48,491 nt of DNA from Hofstenia miamia (lineage: Eukaryota; Xenacoelomorpha; Acoela), in contig SCFE01000081.1 of assembly GCA_004352715.1 (NCBI GenBank), positions 1,189,986 to 1,238,476 on the forward strand, read 5' to 3'. The notes beneath the pieces were generated by a model that saw nothing but the letters and a program-made list of their open reading frames with translations, made no database searches and was not told the DNA's origin. The translations under genes and the position numbers were made by a program. How positions within the stretch are numbered: the first letter of the stretch is position 1; the number at the start of each line of letters is the position of its first letter. Positions 23,012-33,636 of the stretch are shown piece after piece.

Positions 23012-23133
23012 CCCTTGTATGTTTAGTTTCTGTCTTTGGTATATTAATTCAAGAGTTTGATTTCTATGGATTTAAAAATTTAATAAATTGAGAGATTTAT
23101 TGTCATTCATTTAGTAACAAACTATTGTGTGAA

Positions 23134-23360
23134 AATTTAGTTAGTCAAATATCAACTTTACCAAGATATTTACAAGGTACATTAAAATCTATTGTTGGAA
23201 TATGTAACAAAATTCTTAGATACACAATTTTCTGTGAAAATTCACAAAAAATTTAGTTAGTCAAATATCAACTTTACCAAGATATTTACAAGGTACATTG
23301 AAATCTATTGTTGGAATATGTAACAAAATTCTTAGATATACAATACTTTGTGAAAATCAT
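23134..23360 (+). repeat. Tandem duplication, 116-bp period
   Basis: A block starting ATTTAGTTAGTCAAATATC at 23135 is repeated at 23251 with few changes. There are two copies, noncoding. Confidence 0.85.
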
Positions 23361-23552
23361 ATATTTTCAAATGATAAGCAAATATTTATGAGGATGTACT
23401 TGTTTGTAGAGAGTATGTGAATAAAACACTGGTAAACTTTTCATCTGTCAATCAAATTATTTAAGCCTGCTTAATCAAAGAAATTTATTCAATTATTATT
23501 GAATTTTGCTATAAACTGTCTTGTTCTTACCTCATCTCAATGTTTTTTTTAA

Positions 23553-23666
23553 ATGTCTTATTCAAGCAACCCACAAGAATTTATTTTTCAGTGGAACTCA
23601 CAGTTTTCTGAAATTATAGAAGCAAATCTCTATAAAGATGAGCTCAACTTTTCTTTTGACATATAG
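23553..23666 (+). CDS. Short ORF or first exon upstream of the Polinton-type polymerase
   Basis: A 37-residue frame starts MSYSSNPQEFIFQW and ends FSFDI followed by TAG. A good donor (GTAAGT) follows at 23669, and the next exon starts with the same FDI codons (TTTTGACATA). It may be the first exon of the polymerase transcript with alternative splicing, or a duplicated exon end. No domain is recognised. Confidence 0.35.
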   Translation: MSYSSNPQEFIFQWNSQFSEIIEANLYKDELNFSFDI

Positions 23667-23751
23667 ATGTAAGTGTTATCCTATACTTGTGATTATTTAT
23701 TATTATTATTATTAATATTTTTATACATTTTGCTTAAATTTATATTTTTAG

Positions 23752-23916
23752 TTTTGACATACCATCTGAACAAATGAATTCACCTACAATGGAATTTGAG
23801 GAATGGTCCAAAAACTTTGAAGCTCATTTTGATCAAATCATTGTGAAATATGATAACCAGTTTGGAGGTGGTGATAAACCAAGCACCTCTACATCTGCAC
23901 TCAACAATGATATTCT
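23752..23916 (+). CDS. Probable exon encoding an acidic linker of the polymerase
   Basis: The acceptor TTTTTAG ends at 23751 and the donor GTGAGC begins at 23917. The frame encodes an acidic, Ser/Thr-rich stretch (FEEWSKNFEAHFDQII, then KPSTSTSALNND). It joins in phase with 24636, where the next acceptor lies (TTTAG at 24631-24635), leading into zinc fingers. No family is recognised. The splice signals and phase are the evidence. Confidence 0.45.
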
Positions 23917-24635
23917 GTGAGCTTGTCCTTTATTCAAAATTTATGTTTATTAAATGTTGATTAGCAATGAGTGTATACTTTACACATAATATACACTTTC
24001 TCTCAAACAAGTATTTAGATAGTAGAACTTTGTGAGTTATCATGTAATTATCTTTTTCATTTAAGTGTATACCCCACTTAATTACAAATGCTCATAAAAG
24101 TAGCAAATTTAATTTAAAATTGTATTTTTCTAATGAATTAGAATTTTATTTATGAAAGAGTTATTACTCTCATGTGTTATGTATAGTTTGTGATTAATTA
24201 CAACATGTGCATTGCTATTAATTTTATTTTACAATGTGTTTTCATCTCTACATGTTTTTAATTAAAATGGAGATTATTATTGTTTAAGTGTAGAGAACTA
24301 TTATTTTACACAGAGTGTGTTTATATCTTTTATGCACATTTATTTAATGCCAGATATTTTTTATTCAATTGTTTATATTCTCCAAAAATGTATATTAAAC
24401 ACCATCAGTGTTTACTTGATTGTTATTACAAATCAACATGTGTTAATCTCTTATTTGAAATTTAGTAATTGACATTTTTAATGTTTTATAAAGAAAATTT
24501 GTGTGCTTATTTTGAAACTCTTTTTGTGTTGAGTAAGCTGTTCACAGTGTAAAATATTTTTTCCCAATGTGTACTGCTCTTTAAATGTAATAAGTGTCCC
24601 TTTCCATTCCCATTTCTAAAACTTTTTAAATTTAG
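23917..24635 (+). other. Probable 719-bp intron
   Basis: A+T-rich sequence between GTGAGC and TTTAG. An open frame at 24280-24465 has no recognisable feature. Confidence 0.45.
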
Positions 24636-27600
24636 TTCTACAAGCAGTGTTTGTCAGTCCCCTTTATTCCAATGTCCACAGTGCATATACTAACCTCAAG
24701 CCCCATGCACTTCAGGCCCATATAATTAGGAGACATAAAAAATCACAGGTGTATCTATGCACAGAATGTAAATTATTCTTCCATAATGAGGCATTGTTTT
24801 CTGAACACATTACAGTTGTCCATGAACAATCAGCACCAATGCCCATTGATGAGATTATTTTGCATAAGACTAATACAGCATGTAAGGGAAGCTTTGCCTG
24901 TTTTGAGAGTCAGCAATTAAATGCTGTTGATATTTATTCACCATTCCATCTTGTATATCCATCTATTGCAAAAATTATTAAAGAGGACATGGCCAAGCAT
25001 TGCTCTGCCAAAGTTTATTTAACTTCTGTGGTTGGACTATCATGAACAGATGGAGGTGAAGAGAAGCAAGTCATTCTGCACCCTACAAGCAAACCAGCAT
25101 CTGTGTTTTGTACAGGACTTTGTGAGATAACATATTCTCACATGATAAATGAACTTGCAAATTATATCACAGCATATGCAAACAATGGATCAGGGTGGAT
25201 TGTTAAAAATATAAACAATGTAGGGCTATGCATTGCAAAGTATAGACCAATCTGTGCTGGCACATTTATCCTGCTACCAGATTGTTTGAATAAGAACAAT
25301 TTCCTTGTAAATCCAAAAAGTGGTGAATCCAACCAGTGCTTTTTGTATGCTATTTTGGCATGTCTACACCCTGAAATCAAACATCAAAACGAAGTCACTC
25401 ATTTAAATAAATTTAAGCATACATTAAATATGAATGGTCTGTCTTTCCCGCTCTCCATAAATGATGTCTGTATGTTTGAGGATCTCAACCAAATTATTGT
25501 CAATGTATATGCATTAAATGATTATCAAACGCTTGTACCAGCCTACGTGTCTGAAAAGCACTATGAAAAAACTGCAAATTTGATGATAATTGAAGAGGAT
25601 GGAAATAGTCATTATGTGGCCATTACCAATTTGAATGCATGTTTGAAATTTTTCAAAAATAAGCATGAAGGTATGCAGTGCCCTAAATGTTTATCTGGCT
25701 TCCATGTGAAGGAAAATTTTGAGAGACACCAGAAAAAATGCAATGGATCTCTAGAACCAGAAATTACATTTCCCAGTCAATCAGAGAAAATTGTATTTAA
25801 AAATTACAGAGCAAAAAATTTCATACCATTAATTTCTGTATTTGATATAGAAACAATTTCAGAAAAAGTTCCATGTCCTCTACCTAATCCTTCAAACAGT
25901 TATACAATACAAGAAGTAAAGCAGCAACCTTCAGGCATATGCATTGCAACAATGACAGAAAAGGAGGTGCTTTCTTCCAGAGTTTTTTCAGGAAAAGAAT
26001 GCATGCTAAATGCATGGGAACACCTTAGAAAAATTGCTCATGAGTCATTTCAGGCTAAGAAGAAGAATTGTACACTTCAAATTACACACAGTGAATGTAC
26101 CAGAATGCTAGCAAATGCAACTACCTGTGTTTTTTGTGAAAAGTCATTTGAGACAACATCAAAGCAGGTTATTGATCATTGTCACTATAGTGGTAAAATT
26201 AGAGGCATTGCCTGTAGTGATTGTAATATTTTGCATAGATCACCCAATTTCACCCCCATATTTGCACACAATGCCTCCCATTATGATTTCCATATTTTGT
26301 TGAAATCTTTGAAATTGAGGGAATGTAAAAAATTAAATTGTATTCCCTACACTAGTGAAAACATGTTGTCAATTCCTATCTCTACTTATGTAGATAAAAA
26401 TAATATTACAAAAAGAATTTATGAAGAGCTGCAATTTCTAGACTCTTTTCATTTTGTCTCAGACAGTCTCTCCAACCTTACAAAGAACATTGGCAGTGAT
26501 TATTATAAATTTTTACATGCAGGTATGAATGATGAAAAGGCAGAGGCATTTAGCACAGGGAAAGTTGTGCTATGTTATGATTATTTAGATGTTTTGAAAA
26601 ATTTAATGATACGCAGCTTCCAGACTTAGTACACTGGAAAATAGATTGACTGGGAAGATTTCTATAACACAAGAGGAGTTGGACTTTGAGCGTGATGATA
26701 CATGGGTAAAAGAAGGTGGTCAGATGCTCAAAGACTATCATAATAATTATTTGGAGGCAGACACACTTCTTCTTGCTGATGTCATTAGAGATTTTAGGCT
26801 GGAAAGTATGTAAACCTGCAAGCTTGACCCTGTGCATTTCTTTACAGCCTCCAATTACAGCTGGAATGCAATGCTAAAATATATGCAGACATCATTGGAT
26901 CCCATTGCCAATATTGAACAACTAGAATTTATTGAATCTGGGATTAGAGAAGGTATGTGTGTTTTCAGATCATTATTTTAAAGCCAACAATCCCATGGTA
27001 GAGGACTATGATAGTGGGAAAGAGTCAATATATTCCCTTTTTTTAGACATGAACAGTCTATATGGAGCTTCAATTTGTGAGTTTTTACCCACTGGAGGCC
27101 TGCACTGGACAGATGAGAGTCTGTAAAATATATTTGCAACACTGTCAGAGGCAAATAGAGGCTATTTGGTTATGGTTGACCTGCATTATCCCTCTCATCT
27201 ACATGAGGAACATTTTGATTACCTGTTGGTGCCACATAAAATGTGTGTAGATGATGAGCTACTGTCACCATACCAAAGACATATAAAATCCACATTAAAT
27301 TGAAAGATGGGGAAAGTGCCAAAATTAATGCAGACATTTTTTGATAAAAAAGAATATGTAGTGCATTATGAGATCCTCAAATTTTATATTGCACAGGGTC
27401 TAAAAGTGACAAAATTCCACAAGGCATTGCAGTTCCAGCAATCACAATTTTTAAAGCCCTACATTGACTTAAATACAATGAAAAGAAAAGCTGCCAAGAA
27501 TGACTTTGAAAAGAATTTTTATAAATTAATGTCAAATGCTGTATTTGGGAAGACTATGGAATCTCTCAGAAAATGGTGCATAGTCAAGTTTGTTGGTGAT

Positions 27601-28294
27601 CAGGAGGCTGCTGAAAAATTGATTAAAAATCCTGAATTCAAGTCATTCAAAATAATTTCAGAAAATCTAGTCCAGCTGATGTTAGCACATAGAGAAATCA
27701 AGTGGACAAAACCAAATTATATTGGTCAGAGCATTTTAGATGTGTCCAAATTGCAGATGTTTTGATTCCACTATAATATCATGAAGGAGGCATTTAAGAA
27801 TCAAATTTCCCTATTATACAGTGACAAAGACTCTCTCCTGTATAAAATTAAGAGCAAAAATGTGTATGATGAATTGCCAGCAATAGCCAGTCATTTTGAT
27901 TTTTCAAATTATCCCAAAGATTCACCATTGTTTAGTGAGGCAAACAAAAAGACCTATTTAAAGGTGAAAGATGAGCTGGCAGGTGGAATACTTACACAGG
28001 TATTTGCTTTAAAATCAAAAATGTATTCCATTGAATATGTTTGTGCAAATAGTAGGGATTTGAGCGTAAAATCAAGTGCTAAGTGGGTTACTACAGTTGT
28101 GAAAAAGACCATGAATTTCAATGTCTTCAAATGAATTTTGGATGGTCAAGAAATTCTATGGCGTGAAATGGTAATGATTCGTAGTCATAACCACAATATC
28201 TCTATCAAGAGGATGAACAAAGTGGCGTTAACTCCTTATGATGACAAGAGATATCTGGTGGATCATTGTCAAAGTTTGCCATATGGTCATAAAG

Positions 28295-28337
28295 GTATAG
28301 ATTACATTTAAATGTATTTTACAAATTTTTCATTTAG
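28295..28337 (+). other. Candidate 43-bp intron in the polymerase 3' end
   Basis: GTATAG to CATTTAG. Splicing skips an in-frame TAA and continues the frame in phase after the conserved GHK codons. The next exon is 28338-28406. Confidence 0.6.
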
Positions 28338-28406
28338 ATATTCCTCAATCAATATCAAAACATGCTATTGAAAATGCCTCCATAAACACAGAAAGTCCTC
28401 ATTTAG

Positions 28407-28451
28407 GTATTAAAAAATTTTATTGTATGTGTTTTAATAAGTGTTGTTTAG
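28407..28451 (+). other. Candidate 45-bp intron
   Basis: GTATTA to GTTTAG, flanked by the direct repeat CTCATTTAG|GTAT. The next exon is 28452-28494. The intron sequence is similar to the next one, so the two are probably duplicates. Confidence 0.6.
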
Positions 28452-28494
28452 ACTCAATTGATGTACCATCTACAAGTGCAGAGACCTCATTTAG

Positions 28495-28539
28495 GTATAT
28501 GAAATTTAATTTGTACATGTTTTAATAATTTTTGTTTAG
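28495..28539 (+). other. Candidate 45-bp intron
   Basis: GTATAT to GTTTAG, the same length as the previous one and sharing a TTTTAATAA and TTGTTTAG 3' half. The final exon is 28540-28552 and contains the stop codon. Confidence 0.6.
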
Positions 28540-28552
28540 ACATGTAAAATGA

Positions 28553-29213
28553 TTTTTATCAACACCTTATCCTGCCTCTGTAGTCAATTTGAATTTTTGT
28601 ATATTGTAAAGGAAAAATTTGTTTATGGCTTAACAATATTTTCTCTGCTTGAATTTTATTATTGATGATTTTGTTTCACTCACTTTCTCACAAGAATGTT
28701 TTTCTATCCATGGTATAAACAGTTTTGTTATTTGTATATTTATAGCTGTTTAGATTGATACTTTAATGAAGAAAAATGATGTTCCCATGAAAAGCCTCTA
28801 CTGTTTGTTTTGCCTCATGCTAAAGTATGATAATTAATCTATATATCACAATTAATAATTTGTTTAGATTAAAAGTCTGCTATATGCCTCTAATCAATGA
28901 TTGAAAAAAAGCATCTGTATTAATTCAAATCCTCTTAATAATGGTAGCATTAATAATTTGTTTTATTAATGATTTGTTTTAGATTCAACTGTTTATACAT
29001 TTGATATTTTGATGTTTGAAAAGCCTCCATATTCTTTCTACTTTGCACTACAATGGTAGTATTAATAAGGTATTTGTTTTATTAACAAATTATTTTAGAT
29101 TTGACTGTTTATGCATTTTATATTTTGATGTTTGAAAAGCCTCCATATTCATTAAAGTCCTCACAATAATGGTAATAACATTATTTTGTATCTTTTAATA
29201 ACAATGTGTTTAG
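28553..29213 (+). repeat. Roughly 115-bp periodic array of intron-like units
   Basis: T-rich TTTAG acceptor-like ends recur at 28867, 28982, 29098 and 29213, spaced 115, 116 and 115 bp. Each of the last three is preceded, 39-43 bp earlier, by an AATG|GTA donor-like site, so each unit is a short GT-AG segment plus a roughly 73-bp exon-like segment. The exon-like parts after 28982 and 29098 share a long run containing GTTTGAAAAGCCTCCATATT. No long open frame runs through them, so coding function is unproved. Confidence 0.7.
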
Positions 29214-30235
29214 TTTTGCTGTACACAATTGAAGATTAACATTGTCTCTGTAATCACAACAATATATTTCGTCTGCATATCAAGTGAAGTTTCAGTGATT
29301 TATTACCTTGCCTCATACAACAATCCACTTGAATATGTGTTTTGTTCATACGTCAATTGATGGGTTTGTGTAATTATAAAAGTACAACTGTATTTTGTTT
29401 AGAGTATGCAGTGTTTTATCCCCTTCAAACTAATTTCAAGTAAACTTTCACATTACACATTTTTGAAACAACAAATTCAAACCACGTTTGGTATGTTAAA
29501 ATAATTGTTTTATTTATTATTTACTGTGTCTTTAGATTCCATGATTCAAATAAATTAAAAATGAAAACAAACATTGTGAAAAATTGATTATACAGTGGGG
29601 TATATATGTCTTTTGTTTAAAATTTTACACTATTGATTTAGATCATTCACTTCATTTGGTAAATAGACTTTTGTATAAAACTTTCACACACATTTCAATG
29701 AAGACAGTAATATTTATTTTAGATGGACTATAACGCTGTTTTTTGTAAATAAGTTGTGATAACAGTTTGTATATGTTTCATCATAAATAAAAACGTCATT
29801 TGTTTTGTTGCACATTTAATTGTTGATCGTCATGTGTTTTTAATTGTGAATGTTATCTCGTTTTAATAATGACTTGTATAATTTAGACGCTATCTATGAA
29901 AATCATGATGTGCCACTTTGCAGAACAATGCTGTGATAAAACTACAAAAATTATTTGGTAAGCATTCTTTTACATTATAATAATACATATGGTTTTTCAT
30001 TGTTACAATTTGTTGTGTATCTAAAAATTAAGACTGTTGTCACTTTTAATTTCTGTTTTTATTGTTTTAGCGTTTTAAACTAACATTTGGATACCGAATC
30101 TGGTATCCAAACCTAAATTTTTTATGGGTAGTGTTAAGCTTAATGACAATTTGCCCCCAACAAAGTTATGTAACTTTTTAATAAGAAAACGTAATAAAAT
30201 GTTGGTTTTTCAAGGCAAAATCCAAGCGTAAAATC
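29214..30235. other. A+T-rich DNA after the array
   Basis: Further isolated TTTAG sites occur (29402, 29535, 29641, 29722, 29886) but without regular spacing. No gene was recognised. Confidence 0.5.
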
Positions 30236-30550
30236 CTTACAAATTTCAGTTTTTTCGACCATCCTGACTCTAAAAAAGCTATTGAAAAGGCTGTAGTCTA
30301 TTGGAACACACCTAAAGACACTATTTTAAATATTTTGGATAGAATCAGGCAAGAAAAGATAAGACCCTACTATAAAACAATTTTGTATAAGGTGGTCATG
30401 AACAGAATCATAAACAGGAACAAGTTTTTCTTCTCCAGGCTAATAGAGACACCATTATGTAGGTTGTGTGGGGATGAGAATGAAAACCCGAAACACCTGA
30501 TTTTTCACTGTAAAAAGAAGACAAGGGAGAAGCCTAATGAATTTGAGTGA
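30236..30550 (+). pseudogene. Retroelement fragment with a Cys-Cys-His-Cys zinc motif
   Basis: The open frame ends at 30550 and lacks a convincing start; a continuous reading begins near 30245. It encodes a basic helical stretch (RIRQEKIRPYYKTILYKVV) followed by CRLCGDENENPKHLIFHC, a C-x2-C-x7-H-x4-C arrangement like the zinc-binding tail of non-LTR reverse transcriptases. No catalytic motif is present. It could also be part of an unknown gene. Confidence 0.5.
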
Positions 30551-31379
30551 ATGGCAGACATTTAAGTGCTGTCATAAATTATATCATAAATCTATAGCCT
30601 CCCCAAAGGATTTTTAATATATTTTGAGCCTACTATATATATATTTTTATTAACCCACCCTTTTAGATAAGTTTCTATTTGTTGTCCTTTTATTTCGCCT
30701 TTCTTAAGTAAGTACTTGCGTGCATTTGTTTCTGTTTAAATTAGCTTTCTGTGAATCTGTTTTTGTCCTTTACGTTCCCCATTTAGACCTCTCTATGGTA
30801 AGATTCTCGGTATTCTTTTTGAATAATTACCACGTTACTCTTTGTTGTAAATAGTGTACATATTGTATATAAGTGTTTGTCGGGTTGAGGCGTACGGTGT
30901 TTTTTTTTAGTACTGTGATGATAAGAACTGCTTGGCCTGTAAATATACTGATACCGTTGTAAATAGCTTGAAGCCAAGAAAAAAAGAATCAGTTCTTTAT
31001 CTGAGTACACTTTTTGTGTAAAAAAAAATATGAAAAAAGGAAATATTTTTTGATTCCACTTTTTAAACAAGTATGTAATGTGTGAAAATAAAACTAAAAA
31101 AATGTAAGCTAATGTGTGAAAGTAGAAAAATGCAAACTAAATTAGTCCATACAAATAACATAAAAAACTGTAAACTAAAAAATGTAAACTAAATTAGGCC
31201 ACATAAATAACACAAAAACTAGTAAAAGTACATGCCTTCCATGACGTTAGTACAACACCACCGGCAATATCCATGGCGTCTCAGGTCAAAGGTCACCCCT
31301 CTCGACCAATCAGAAAAAAGTGGCACGGGCGTCACTCGAATCTATACTACTAATCCCAGAGACTTTACAGGCTCAAGTT
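30551..31379. other. Intergenic DNA with a degenerate minisatellite
   Basis: Around 31080-31220 the text AAACTAAAAAATGTAAACTAAATTAG recurs in degenerate form with CATAAATAACA spacers, a short minisatellite. Elsewhere nothing is recognised. Confidence 0.55.
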
Positions 31380-33180
31380 TTCTCAAACTTCTTTAGTTTC
31401 GCCGCCTATGGAGCCATCATCAATTAGATAAGCACAATAAGTGAAAGGGCCAAAAATATTTTTCCAGCTCTTGATGCTTGAGCAATAGCATTTTTAAATA
31501 AAAAACTGACGGATTGTCTCCCACAACCCATCATCATCAACAAACGAGGCTTTTGCCGAATCCAAAGGGTGCAGCGGTATTTGGTAAAAAATTGACTAAA
31601 ATCAATTCTGGAAAACCACTTGCAATTTATTAAATTCAATGTTCTATAATCAAGTCATTCATAATTTTCTTGGTTTTTCCACCACGTGAACATTGACTTC
31701 ACAAATTTCTGATGACGCCATTTTCAAGGAGCTCTTTAAGCTGGTGTAATTAATTGTGCATAGAACGAACTGCTTGTGGTTTCACATATGTATCCAGTTT
31801 TAATCTGATAACTTCTGGTTGGTCAAAATTTTTTAACAATGAATCTTTTAATGGCTCGTCGAAAACATCAGCATAATCCTTGAATAGCATTTTTCACAAT
31901 TGCTCTTCAACAATTACTTGAGACGCCGTTTTGCTATTTTGTTGATTAGATATCAAATCAAAAATGATTCATTGGTACCATCCACAAAGCGCATAGTGAC
32001 TTTTAAGAAACTGCTTAGGAAATTCATACCGTTATCCATAGATACAGCATTACTCCATTTACTAACAGGAAAAGTAGAAACTCAATCAGCTACTTCAATT
32101 GGCTTTAGACCACTTTTGCTTAGTGCCACTTTTCCTCTAAAATATTTACTATTGCTTAACCTATATGTAGACAAACTGTCTGTAACCGCGTTTATCTTAC
32201 CAAGAGAAGTTTTTAGAGTAATAGACTTGAATTTATCCTGATAATCAATTTAAGCCATTAGAGGTATATGAGCTAATTCAAATGAGACTTCTTCACCATG
32301 CAAGTTAGCAACAGTCGTTGATCCAATACAGAGCAACATCTTGCAATATGTCCACGTCGCCTGCAAGTTCTACACTGTTCATTAATGGCAGGACAATTTA
32401 CTTTGCCCTAAACATGAGTGGATCCATATTTCCTTTGATCAATATTTCTATCGCGTAATCGATTCTTAACTTGTGTAGCTACTAATGTCGTTTCCCCATT
32501 ATTATCTTCACAAACATTTAGACCATCTAAACTTGGTTGTGAAATAACGTTTTGAGTTTCTGTACAATTTCTGCAATTCTAGCTATATTAAGTGCCTTCG
32601 CAGTTATAAGATCTCCTCCGCGAATATTTTCTTTTGAACTTCTTTATTAACTATACCAGAAATAATGCGAGAGCAATTTCCAGCTTCAATGAGTTGATTT
32701 TCTGACTAAGTAATTCTGTGTAAGAATCATCCGCTAATTCTCCCTCATGCTGTACCTTAGTAAAAAATTGTGAAAATTTAATGCCTTGCTCGCTACTGGC
32801 TGGCATAATGCTTCAAACTCGGCTAAAATTCCAGAATATTTTTTCGTTTTCAGCTGTGATAGTTCCATTCTGACGCAAGCCATTGTACGTCCGTAACGTA
32901 GTAAAGTTTTATGTTTTGTTCCAATCTAGAAGCTGTGAAGAAAATTTCAAGTTTTTGTTTCCATAATTTGAATGTTTCTGCTCTATTATTGAATGCCAGA
33001 TTTAATATAGTGGGCGGTTGCAACGCTCTTGAAACCTTATTAGTATCTCAATCTTTAAAAAAATTGCTTTTCTGTCACCACTGTGTAATCGAAGTTAAAC
33101 AACGTAAAGCTATTTATTCATCTCCTGTCAACAACATTAAATATTTATTGCAAACTAGTCAACCTCAGTTCGTATCTTAA
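31380..33180 (-). pseudogene. Decayed Ty3/Gypsy-type LTR retrotransposon internal region
   Basis: Read on the minus strand, gag-like sequence lies at about 33100-32540. A CCHC zinc knuckle (CRTCRRRGHIARCC) is encoded near 32380-32333. Protease/RT-boundary sequence follows. Near 31890-31700 there is a DYADVFDEPLKDSL segment and then LKELLENGV, typical of the start of a Gypsy reverse transcriptase. A DFSQFFTKYRC segment is near 31600. Stops and frameshifts are frequent, RNase H and integrase are absent, and no LTR pair was seen. It is an old, truncated copy. The 89-codon plus-strand frame at 32911-33180 is antisense noise. Confidence 0.65.
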
Positions 33181-33370
33181 AACTTCGGAAAAATGCGCAT
33201 ATATATATTCGTGAAGCAATAAATAAACTAACACTATTGTACACATAATAAATCTAAACTATGCACTGCTACAGCATGTTAACAGAATTTTAAATGGGTC
33301 ATCAACAAATGAAGCATTAACGAAATCTATATCAGATTTAAAGAAGTTTCTATGAAATCATTAGCCATCA

Positions 33371-33636
33371 CAGACTTGTCAACGCGTCGAAATTTCAAAG
33401 CTCGGTTTGGTTAAATTTTAAGTAAGTTCGGCTCGGCTCGGCTCGCCACATTTAATCTTTCAATGAGGTTCGTTGTGGCTCCATATTTTTTTCAAAGCTT
33501 TTGCTATTATTTAATAAGTATTTCTGAAATAAGACTATAATAAAGGCATACTGAATGAAAAAAATAAGAAAAATCTGCTTTGCTTAAAAAGGCTCGCTGT
33601 ATATCCAAAGTTCGGTTCGGCTCGTTAACAAATCTG
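33371..33636. mobile_element. hAT-type MITE with GGCTCGGCTCG core
   Basis: The left end CAGACTTGTCAACGCGTCGA and the right end (reverse complement CAGATTTGTTAACGAGCCGA) form an imperfect TIR. The flanking octamers AGCCATCA and ACCCATTA match at 6 of 8 positions. The 266-bp element has CG-rich subterminal repeats and no coding region. Confidence 0.65.

Larger units (their letters stand above)
24636..28552 (+). pseudogene. polB: Protein-primed family B DNA polymerase of Polinton/Maverick type, broken
   Basis: The gene starts with two C2H2 fingers (CPQC near 24676 and YLCTECKLFF onward). An N-terminal domain with NQCFLYAILACLHP follows, then another Cys-Cys-His finger near 25677-25740. Exo I motif VFDIET is near 25838, a Cys/His module like recombination endonuclease VII (CVFC, DHCHYSGKIRG, CSDC) near 26125-26225, and exo II HNASHYDFHIL near 26268. 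Polymerase motif A (LDMNSLYG) is near 27045, motif B (NFYKLMSNAVFGKT) near 27515, and motif C (YSDKDSL) near 27817, with Lys where Thr is usual. Breaks: frameshift near 24685, TGA 25043, frameshifts near 26600 and 26960, an in-frame TAA near 26811, TAA 27124, TGA 27301, TGA 27763 and TGA 28132. The 3' end seems spliced through three 43-45 bp introns to a stop at 28550-28552. Other Polinton genes and TIRs were not found, so this is an isolated relic. Confidence 0.85.

Noticed and set aside
21899-23091. Long frames of more than 350 codons across the 1000-N gap
   Set aside because: Almost all residues come from Ns.
25043-28134. TGA recoding (for example selenocysteine or an altered code) in the polymerase
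   Set aside because: Frameshifts and TAA stops are also present, and the host protease gene gives no sign of an altered code.
32911-33180. Plus-strand frame of 89 codons
   Set aside because: It lies antisense to gag-like sequence of the Gypsy relic and has no motif of its own.
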